From Methylobacterium aquaticum (lineage in GTDB: Bacteria > Pseudomonadota > Alphaproteobacteria > Rhizobiales > Beijerinckiaceae), in the NCBI RefSeq assembly GCF_001043915.1, contig NZ_LABX01000256.1, positions 1 through 46,553 of the forward strand: 46,553 nucleotides of DNA, in the 5' to 3' direction. The notes below the pieces were generated by a model. The model worked only from the letters and a program-made list of their open reading frames with translations. It was not told the origin of the DNA and searched no databases. The translations under genes and the position numbers were made by a program. Positions 39,743-45,657 of the stretch are shown here, in pieces (within the stretch, counting starts at the first letter, position 1; every line of letters starts with the position of its first letter).

Positions 39743-40312
39743 ATGATCGAAGGCAAGGGGATGCAGGGCCCGCGGGCGCCCCGGGAAGAGGATGATCCCG
39801 CCGCCGGGCCCGAGCAGCCCACCCTCGACCGCATCGTCCAGGGGCGAATCGGCTCGCATCTGCGTGCCATGTATGACGAACTGATGCAGCAGCCCATTCC
39901 CGACCGCTTCGTCGACCTCATCGCCCGGCTCGAGCGCGGCTCGGACTTGCCCCCCTCCAGCGATCCCCCCCGGAAACGTGACCGCCTGGGGTCCGGCCCG
40001 GCTTCGCGGACAGGCGCCGCCCCTCGCCAAGAGGGACGGCGGGCAAGAGGGACGGCGGGAACGGCCGACCGTGTCACGCAGCCGACGTCAGAGCGTCGGC
40101 GAGCGGCCCCGCATCAGGCCGACCACGGCCGAGATGGCGAACAGCACGACGGCAACGAAGAAGATGAGCTTGGCGGCCTCGACCGCCGTGCCGGCGATCC
40201 CGCCGAACCCGAACAGCGCGGCCACCAGGGCCACGACGAGGAATGTGACAGCCCAACCCAGCATGGCGAGACCCTCTCTTGTCTGATTCTCTCGGCCTTC
40301 GGCCGATCGTGA
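39743..40312 (+). CDS. nepR: NepR anti-sigma factor, with an abnormal C-terminal extension
   Basis: The NepR core is residues 28-66: LDRIVQGRIGSHLRAMYDEL, then MQQPIPDRFVDLIARLE, the two-helix EcfG/PhyR-binding region. NepR proteins are usually about 60-80 aa, but this frame stays open to 189 aa. Everything after about residue 72 is Arg/Gly/Glu-rich low-complexity sequence, and from 40088 it runs antisense through the DUF1328 gene. At 39964-39970 there is a run of seven C. One extra C would bring in the frame that reads Glu-Thr-stop and give a 78-aa protein of normal size. So either the extension is real, or the tract marks a sequence error or slippage site. Divergent from phyR. Confidence 0.85.
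   Translation: MIEGKGMQGPRAPREEDDPAAGPEQPTLDRIVQGRIGSHLRAMYDELMQQPIPDRFVDLIARLERGSDLPPSSDPPRKRDRLGSGPASRTGAAPRQEGRRARGTAGTADRVTQPTSERRRAAPHQADHGRDGEQHDGNEEDELGGLDRRAGDPAEPEQRGHQGHDEECDSPTQHGETLSCLILSAFGRS
40088..40264 (-). CDS. DUF1328 (YtjA-like) small membrane protein
   Basis: This is a 58-aa protein whose ATG follows GAGAGGG. It consists of two membrane helices, LGWAVTFLVVALVAALFGFG and LIFFVAVVLFAISAVVGLM, joined by GIAGTAVEAAK, exactly the DUF1328 pattern. These small membrane proteins are stress-induced in several proteobacteria. A perfect EcfG-type promoter lies at 40319-40343. The gene is on the strand opposite to, and within, the open 3' extension of nepR, which is evidence that the extension is not real coding sequence. 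Confidence 0.92.
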   Translation of the reverse strand: MLGWAVTFLVVALVAALFGFGGIAGTAVEAAKLIFFVAVVLFAISAVVGLMRGRSPTL

Positions 40313-40318
40313 GCAGAC

Positions 40319-40343
40319 AACGTCAAGCATGACTTTGGGTTCC
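40319..40343 (-). promoter_or_regulatory. EcfG-type promoter for the DUF1328 gene
   Basis: On the minus strand: GGAAC (40343-40339), 16 nt, CGTT (40322-40319). Perfect match, 55 nt before the start codon. Confidence 0.75.
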
Positions 40344-40412
40344 GCTTTGTCGCAGGTAGCGCGGACGGCCCGGACACCCCACATTGTGGACAGGGCCGGG
40401 AGGCGGCCGGGC

Positions 40413-40438
40413 GGAACCTCGGTTTCGCGCCACACGTT
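40413..40438 (+). promoter_or_regulatory. EcfG-type promoter for the 40465-40665 gene
   Basis: GGAAC (40413-40417), 17 nt, CGTT (40435-40438). Perfect match, 27 nt before the start codon. Divergent with 40319. Confidence 0.75.
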
Positions 40439-40464
40439 CTCACCGGCGTCTGGATGGAGGCTTT

Positions 40465-40665
40465 ATGATGATCCGTTCCAATGCCCTGCGTGCCGGCCTC
40501 GTGCTGCTCGCCCTGTTGGCGGGTCTTCTGACGGCCTCGCCGATGGTGGTGACCGGCATCCTCACGGCACTGGGTCTCGCGGGCGCCGTCGCGCTCGCCG
40601 GGGCGCGGGCGCAGCAGGCTCCGGCATTAGTGCCGGTGCGCGTGCGCGACCGCCGGCGGCGCTGA
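40465..40665 (+). CDS. Small two-helix membrane protein of the stress regulon
   Basis: This is a 66-aa protein. Two adjacent ATGs (40465, 40468) follow GGAGG; either may be used. It has two hydrophobic segments (LRAGLVLLALLAGLLTASPM, VVTGILTALGLAGAVALAG) and a basic tail (VRVRDRRRR) that should stay in the cytoplasm. No known family. An EcfG-type promoter stands directly upstream and DUF1328 is its divergent neighbour, so both are likely membrane stress proteins. Confidence 0.7.
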   Translation: MMIRSNALRAGLVLLALLAGLLTASPMVVTGILTALGLAGAVALAGARAQQAPALVPVRVRDRRRR

Positions 40666-40682
40666 CCGACCGCCCTCCCCTG

Positions 40683-40788
40683 CTAAGCAGATTTCGCCGA
40701 AGTGGTCACCGGTTCGGCGATAAAAATCTGAGACAAAACAAAAACCTAAGCGGGCGAAGCGTTGGCCTTCCAACGCAAGCCTGCTTAG
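40683..40788 (-). repeat. Dispersed palindromic repeat R1, copy 2
   Basis: This is the inverted counterpart of 5255-5360, 106 bp with 6 mismatches. Both ends are intact here (CTAAGCAG ... CTGCTTAG), and the GCGTTGG / CCAACGC hairpin is perfect, so this copy seems closer to the parent element. It lies 17 nt after the stop of the small membrane protein gene. Confidence 0.85.
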
Positions 40789-40816
40789 TCCCGCCCCTGC
40801 TGGTTGCAGGCGGGAC
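40788..40816 (+). terminator. Hairpin next to R1, possible terminator
   Basis: GTCCCGCC / GGCGGGAC with an inner CTGC / GCAG stem. It is followed by CGGCTCTTCT on the plus strand, only weakly T-rich. It may end transcription of the 40465 gene. Confidence 0.4.
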
Positions 40817-40922
40817 CGGCTCTTCTGAGCGGGGCCATGTCGGCTCCGCCCCTCCGCTCTGCCCGATGGCAGAGTAGACTGCACGCACGATCCCGTCTCG
40901 GACCGACCGCAGTCGCTCCGCG

Positions 40923-41126
40923 TCAGCGTTGACGTCTCAACTCACGCTCCCGTTGCCGCAGGCGCAGCAGCAGGTCGACCTGATCGAGGGGGATGGGCTC
41001 GCCATCGACCGTGCGCTCGTAGAGCGAGCGCAGCGTCTGTCCGAGCCGCTGCTGCGCTTCGATGCAGATGGCCGGCATGACCGGATCCTGAACGGTCTCC
41101 CGGCACGCACTCACGTCCTGTTTCAT
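40923..41126 (-). CDS. NepR-like anti-sigma factor homologue
   Basis: This is a 67-aa protein from the ATG at 41126; a GTG at 41153 or an ATG at 41078 (with AGGA upstream) are alternatives giving 76 or 51 aa. The core QQRLGQTLRSLYERTVDGEP followed by IPLDQVDLLLRLRQRERE lines up with the NepR core of the gene at 39743 (IGSHLRAMYDELMQQPIPDRF then VDLIARLE). The second helix is more basic, and the PDRF motif is replaced by PLDQ. It could bind another EcfG paralogue or PhyR, or compete with NepR. I see no EcfG-type promoter in front of it. Confidence 0.65.
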   Translation of the reverse strand: MKQDVSACRETVQDPVMPAICIEAQQRLGQTLRSLYERTVDGEPIPLDQVDLLLRLRQRERELRRQR

Positions 41127-41203
41127 CGGACCACTGGCCCCGTACCGTCGCACGAGTCCGAGGGAAAGACCGACCCGTGCCGAGACACAGGACTCTCGTC
41201 GAC

Positions 41204-41245
41204 CATGGTAAAGAAAGTGTTAACATTCGTGCTTCGTTTACCATG
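41204..41245. promoter_or_regulatory. Perfect 9-bp inverted repeat around an AT-rich core
   Basis: CATGGTAAA and TTTACCATG are exact inverted repeats separated by 24 nt that include GTTAAC. TAAA-N7-TTAAC is within one base of the CtrA box (TTAA-N7-TTAAC). It is upstream of the NepR-like gene and downstream of recN, both on the minus strand, so it fits a promoter/operator of the NepR-like gene. Confidence 0.45.
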
Positions 41246-41340
41246 CCGGCGGAAGCCGATGGCGGCGTCGTCGATCACGCATCGATCTTAACCGCTCCGC
41301 CCCATCATCGCCGGCCGCCCTGCCCGCCCGTGAGGCCGGC

Positions 41341-43014
41341 TTACGCCTCCGCCGCCTGGAGCAGCCGGGCCGCGGCGGCCCGGGCCTCCTCGGTCACGAT
41401 CGCGCCGGCCAGCATGCGGGCGATCTCCTCCTGGCGCGGCATCGCCGCCAGGGGCTTCACCCGTGTGGCAACCCGGTCCGAGCCCGTCACCGCCTCCTTG
41501 GCGATCAGGAAATGCGTCGCCGCGCGGGCGGCGACCTGCGGCGCGTGGGTGACCGCGACGGTCTGGACCCGGGCCGAGAGCCGGGCGAGCCGGGCGCCGA
41601 TCGCGTCGGCCACCGCACCGCCGACGCCGGTATCGATCTCGTCGAAGATCAGCGTCGGGGCGGAGCCCTTGTCGGCCAGCACCACCTTGAGAGCGAGCAT
41701 GAACCGCGACAGCTCGCCGCCGGAGGCCACCTTCATCATCGGACCGGGCCGGGTGCCGGGATTGGTCTGTGCCCAGAACTCGACCCGGTCGAGGCCAGCC
41801 GGATCGCGGGCGTCCGGATCGGTGGCGATCTCGGTGATGAAGCGGGCGCGCTCCAGCTTCAGGGGCGGCAGCTCGGCCTGCACCGCCTTGTCGAGGGCGG
41901 CGGCCGCCTTGCGCCGGCCCTTGCTCAGGGCCTGCGCCTTCTCGAGATAGGCCGCGTCGGCGCTGGCGAGATCGGCCTCGAGCCGGCCGAGGGCTTCCTC
42001 GCCGGCATCGATCACCGCGACGTCGCTTTCGTAGCGCGCGCGCAAGGCGGCGAGATCGTCGACCGCGACATTGTACTTCCGGCCCGCGGCGCGCAGGCCG
42101 AACAGGCGCTCCTCGACCCGCTCCAGTTCGCGCGGATCGAACTCCGCCGCCTGGATCGCGTCCTCCAGGCTGGTACGGGCTTCGTCGAGGGCGACGAGAG
42201 CATGGTCGAGGGCGGCGATGCTGGGCTCGACGAGGCCCGGCGCCTGCGCAGCGCGGCGCTCAAGCTTGCGGAGTGCCGCCGAGAGATGAGCGGTGGGCGA
42301 GCCCTGGCCGGCGACGGCGTCGAGGGCCTCGTTGAGTTCGCGGGCGACCTTCTCGCCCTGCTGCATGGCGGTGCGGCGCTCGGCCAGCCCGGTCTCCTCG
42401 CCGGGCTTCGGATCAAGGGCGGCCAGTTCCTCGACGGCGTGGCGCAGGAAATCCACTTCCTTGCGGGCGGCCTCGACCCGGGCGCGGTGCTCGGCGAGGG
42501 CGGTACGGGCCTTGCGCACCCGGCGCGACGCTTCCGCGACGGCGGCCTGCTTGGCCCCGAGCCCGCCGAAGGCGTCGAGGATCGCCCGGTGGGTGGAGGA
42601 ATCCGCCAGGGCCCGGTCGTCGTGCTGGCCATGGATCTCGACGAGAGCGGCCCCGATCGAGCGCAGCACCTGAACGCCGACCGGCTGGTCGTTGACGAAG
42701 GCGCGGGTGCGCCCGTCCGCGACCTGGACCCGGCGCAGGATCAGATCGCCCTCGGTGTCGATCTCGGCGGCGGCGGCCAGGGTGCGGGCCGGATGGCCGG
42801 CGGGGACGTCGAAGACTGCGGTCACCTGGCCTTGCGCCTCGCCCTGACGCACCAGCCGCCCGTCGCCGCGGCCGCCCAAAGCCAGAGTGAAGGCGTCGAG
42901 GAGGATCGACTTGCCGGCGCCGGTCTCGCCGGTCAGGACGCTCAGGCCGTCGCGAAAGTTCAGCTCGAGCTTATCGATCAGGACGATGTCGCGGATCGCG
43001 AGCTGAACCAGCAT
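41341..43014 (-). CDS. recN: DNA repair protein RecN
   Basis: This is a 557-aa SMC-like ATPase. The N-terminus LVQLAIRDIVLIDKLELNF leads to Walker A GETGAGKSILLDAFTLALGG (residues 30-49). There is a Q-loop region with EIHGQHDDRALADSSTHRAI, a central coiled coil (about 170-370) with many Ala/Glu/Arg, and the C-terminal signature SGGELSRFMLALKVVLAD with Walker B LIFDEIDTGVGGAVADAIG. RecN acts early at double-strand breaks. It lies in a minus-strand run with bamD, lpxC and ftsZ, the usual alphaproteobacterial order. Confidence 0.96.
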   Translation of the reverse strand: MLVQLAIRDIVLIDKLELNFRDGLSVLTGETGAGKSILLDAFTLALGGRGDGRLVRQGEAQGQVTAVFDVPAGHPARTLAAAAEIDTEGDLILRRVQVADGRTRAFVNDQPVGVQVLRSIGAALVEIHGQHDDRALADSSTHRAILDAFGGLGAKQAAVAEASRRVRKARTALAEHRARVEAARKEVDFLRHAVEELAALDPKPGEETGLAERRTAMQQGEKVARELNEALDAVAGQGSPTAHLSAALRKLERRAAQAPGLVEPSIAALDHALVALDEARTSLEDAIQAAEFDPRELERVEERLFGLRAAGRKYNVAVDDLAALRARYESDVAVIDAGEEALGRLEADLASADAAYLEKAQALSKGRRKAAAALDKAVQAELPPLKLERARFITEIATDPDARDPAGLDRVEFWAQTNPGTRPGPMMKVASGGELSRFMLALKVVLADKGSAPTLIFDEIDTGVGGAVADAIGARLARLSARVQTVAVTHAPQVAARAATHFLIAKEAVTGSDRVATRVKPLAAMPRQEEIARMLAGAIVTEEARAAAARLLQAAEA

Positions 43015-43125
43015 GCCACCCTTGCCGGGACGTGAAAGAGGGAACGGGGTGGGTCTCTACAGACGAACGGGCCGCGGCGCGAGTGCGCGCCACGGCCGCA
43101 TGCCTGACTGTGAGCCGCGCGGCTC

Positions 43126-44028
43126 TTACTGCGCCTCGGCGGTGCGCGTGTCCATCCCGATCACGCCGCGGAACGCCTTGCTGATCCAGGATGCCTTCTC
43201 CTCGCGCGGCTGGAGACCGCCGCTCTGGAGAAGGTTGTAGGCATCCTTGTACCAGGGCGAGTCGGGGAAGTTGTGGCCGAGCACCGCCGCGGCGGTCTGC
43301 GCCTCACCGGTGATGCCGAGCGCCATGTAGGCTTCGGCCAGGCGCTCCAGCGCCTCCTCGACGTGGCGGGTGGTCTGGTACTTGCTCACCACATCCCGAA
43401 AACGGTTGATCGCCGCCGGGAAGTTGCGCCGCTCGAGATAGTAGCGGCCGATCTCCATCTCCTTGCCGGCGAGCTGGTCGCGGGTGATCTGGATCTTGGC
43501 CTTGGCGTCGGGAGCGTATTCCGAGGTCGGGTATCTCTGCACCAGCTCGGTGAGCGCCACCAGAGCCTTCTCGGAGCGCTCCTGGTCGCGGGTCACGTCC
43601 GGGATCTGCTTGTAATGCGACATCGCCAGCAGGTACTGGGCGTAGGCCGCATCCTTCGAGCCCGGATGGCGCTGAAGGTAGCGCTTCGACGCGGTGATCG
43701 CGTCCTCGTAGCGGCCGCCCTCGTAGTTCGAGTAGGCGGTCATCAGCACCGCCTTCCGCGACCAGTCGGAATAGGCGTATTGCTTGTCGAGGTCCTCGAA
43801 TTTCTTCGTGGCGCCCTCGTAGTCACGATCCTCGAGCTTGGCGAGGCCCTGGCTGTAGAGCTTGTTGGCCGGAACGTCGGGAACGATCTCGGTCTTGTAC
43901 TTCTCGGATGCGAACGGGTTGATGGAGTCGATCGCGTCGCAACCGGCGAGCCCCAGGCCGCACGCCGCGAGCAGCACGGTCCGCAGAACGGTCACCTTCG
44001 CGTCGCGAAGCGGGTGGGCGAACGGCAT
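43126..44028 (-). CDS. bamD: BamD, outer-membrane assembly lipoprotein
   Basis: This is a 300-aa protein. The start at 44028 gives a short n-region and a lipoprotein signal LLAACGLGLAGC (Cys about 30). From about 50 on it has TPR-like helical repeats: NKLYSQGLAKLEDRDYEGAT, WSRKAVLMTAYSNYEGGRYE, ITASKRYLQRHPGSKDAAYA, EYAPDAKAKIQITRDQLAGK and HVEEALERLAEAYMALG. BamD (ComL/YfiO) is the essential lipoprotein partner of BamA in outer-membrane protein insertion. It is 111 nt downstream of the lpxC side and followed by recN. Confidence 0.95.
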   Translation of the reverse strand: MPFAHPLRDAKVTVLRTVLLAACGLGLAGCDAIDSINPFASEKYKTEIVPDVPANKLYSQGLAKLEDRDYEGATKKFEDLDKQYAYSDWSRKAVLMTAYSNYEGGRYEDAITASKRYLQRHPGSKDAAYAQYLLAMSHYKQIPDVTRDQERSEKALVALTELVQRYPTSEYAPDAKAKIQITRDQLAGKEMEIGRYYLERRNFPAAINRFRDVVSKYQTTRHVEEALERLAEAYMALGITGEAQTAAAVLGHNFPDSPWYKDAYNLLQSGGLQPREEKASWISKAFRGVIGMDTRTAEAQ

Positions 44029-44272
44029 TCGGGTCCTTCCCCAAGCAGGCGGCGTGTACGGCCGCTGGTCCACGAGCCCCTTAGCCCAGGCCGGCGCGGC
44101 GCGCCAAGCCCATGACGGCCACAGCGCGGGACCGTCGGTCAGGGATGTTCTGACAGTGCCGGGCGAATGGGGCGCCAAGACGGCGCAAGGCGGTGGAGAA
44201 TCCGCGGCTTGCTGCGCCACGGCGACGAAATCGACCGGATGTGGCCCTGCCGCAACGCGGGGCCGGAGGCAT

Positions 44273-45220
44273 TCAGCGCTCGGGCGCGTAGACCGCGGCG
44301 CCGAGGCCGACGCCGAACTCGGCGAAGGCCGGCTCGCGACGGAGGCCAGCCCCCTCGACGATGGCGTAGTTGGCCCGGTCGGCGAACAGCTCGCCGAGGA
44401 CCGCGACGTTGAGGCCGTGGCCGCCACAGAAGGATTGGTAGGCGCCGAGGATCGGCAGGCCGGCCAGCGCCAGGTCGCCGACGGCGTCGAGGATCTTGTG
44501 GCGCACGAACTCGTCCGGGTAGCGCAGGCCCTCGGGGTTGACCACGCCGCCGTCGCCGACCGCGACGGTGTTCTCCAGCGAGGCGCCAAGGGCGAAGCCG
44601 GCCTTCCAGTACCGCTCGACGTCACGCATCATCCCGAAGGTGCGGGCGCGGGCGATCTCACGGCGGTAGGCGGCGGGGGTCAGGGTCAGCGCCTTGCGGC
44701 TGCGGCCGATCACCGGGCTCTCGAAGTCGATCTCGACGTCGAGGTGGAAGCCGCGCTCGAATGGGCGCAGCTCGGAATAGGCGCGGCCCTTCTCGGTCCG
44801 GACGGTCCTGAGGACCTTGATGAAGCGGCGGGGCGTGCCGCAGGAGGTGGTGCCGACCCCCTCGATCGCCGCCACGAAGGGGGCGGCGCTGCCATCAAGG
44901 ATCGGCATCTCGGGCCCGTCGATCTCGACGAGGCAATTGTCGATGCCGAGCCCGCACAGCGCGGACATCAGATGCTCGATGGTGGCGACGGCACCGGTCT
45001 CGCGATTGCCGATGACGGTGCACAGCTCGGTCGCGCCGACCTGGGCGTATTGCGCCTGGATCAGGCGGTCCCGGCCTCCGGGGAGGCCGGTGCGCAGGAA
45101 GGCGATGCCGTGATGCGCTTCCGCGGGGTGGAGAGTGATCGAGACGGGGTTACCGGAATGGACGCCGATGCCTGACAGGGGCGCGGCGGAGCGTAGGGTC
45201 GTCTGCTGACTTGTTCTCAT
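44273..45220 (-). CDS. lpxC: UDP-3-O-acyl-N-acetylglucosamine deacetylase LpxC
   Basis: This is a 315-aa protein. The start at 45220 is preferred to one at 45271 because it gives the family's N-terminus (QQTTLRSAAPLSGIGVHSGN). Zinc ligands are visible: the His of ATIEHLMSALCGLGI (about 78), and His/Asp of FVRHKILDAVGDLALAG (about 240). The catalytic His is in FCGGHGLNVAVL. LpxC carries out the committed step of lipid A synthesis in the cytoplasm. Between lpxC and ftsZ is a strong hairpin terminator. Confidence 0.97.
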   Translation of the reverse strand: MRTSQQTTLRSAAPLSGIGVHSGNPVSITLHPAEAHHGIAFLRTGLPGGRDRLIQAQYAQVGATELCTVIGNRETGAVATIEHLMSALCGLGIDNCLVEIDGPEMPILDGSAAPFVAAIEGVGTTSCGTPRRFIKVLRTVRTEKGRAYSELRPFERGFHLDVEIDFESPVIGRSRKALTLTPAAYRREIARARTFGMMRDVERYWKAGFALGASLENTVAVGDGGVVNPEGLRYPDEFVRHKILDAVGDLALAGLPILGAYQSFCGGHGLNVAVLGELFADRANYAIVEGAGLRREPAFAEFGVGLGAAVYAPER

Positions 45221-45271
45221 TACCTCAGCCCTCGGCCGCGACTCACCACCGTGTCCCGTTGCCAGGCTCAC

Positions 45272-45477
45272 GTTCGAGGCGATCCGTCCGTTGCTTGAAG
45301 CCCCTGTGGGTGTCCGTGCCGGCGGTCCCGCGCGGCCTTCGCCCTTGTGCGTAAGACACCTATAGTCGCGCTCGAAAGCACGGCCAAATCACGGATTCTT
45401 ACGATCTGTTACAGCCCAACGACCCCACGCGGTTCGCAAAAACGCCTTCTAGATCAAAAACTTAAAGAATGCGTAAA
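45272..45477. other. Intergenic region upstream of lpxC
   Basis: No gene is supported. Composition drops in GC (for example AAATCACGGATTCTTACG), as expected for a promoter region. It probably contains the lpxC promoter on the minus strand. Confidence 0.4.
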
Positions 45478-45501
45478 CCCCGAGGCCGGGCGGCCTCGGG
45501 G
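45478..45501 (-). terminator. Terminator downstream of ftsZ
   Basis: CCCCGAGGCC, loop GGGC, GGCCTCGGGG: a perfect 10-bp stem. TGTGTCTTTT follows on the plus strand and TTTACGCATTCTTT on the minus strand, so it may act in both directions. It is placed to end the ftsZ transcript. Confidence 0.75.
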
Positions 45502-45601
45502 TGTGTCTTTTGGGTGGCACCGGCCACTTCCGTGGCGGGATCGTGGCAACCGCCGCCCGCCGGCCGGCTCCGCCGAAAGGCGGAGGCCCGGCGGGGCCGA
45601 T

Positions 45602-45657
45602 CCGGCTCGGTTGGCTTGGCTCGGCTGGCTTGGCTCAGTTCGCTTGGCTCAGTTCGC
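45602..45657 (-). repeat. 14-bp tandem repeats overlapping the ftsZ stop codon
   Basis: Four units: TTGGCTCAGTTCGC twice exactly (45630-45643, 45644-45657), TTGGCTCGGCTGGC (45616-45629), and CCGGCTCGGTTGGC (45602-45615). The first-transcribed unit contains the ftsZ TGA stop (complement of 45649-45651). The array may have arisen by duplication of the gene's 3' end. Confidence 0.75.

Noticed and set aside
45602..45657. CRISPR-like array at the ftsZ 3' end
   Set aside because: Units are contiguous 14-mers without spacers. No CRISPR array was seen in the window.
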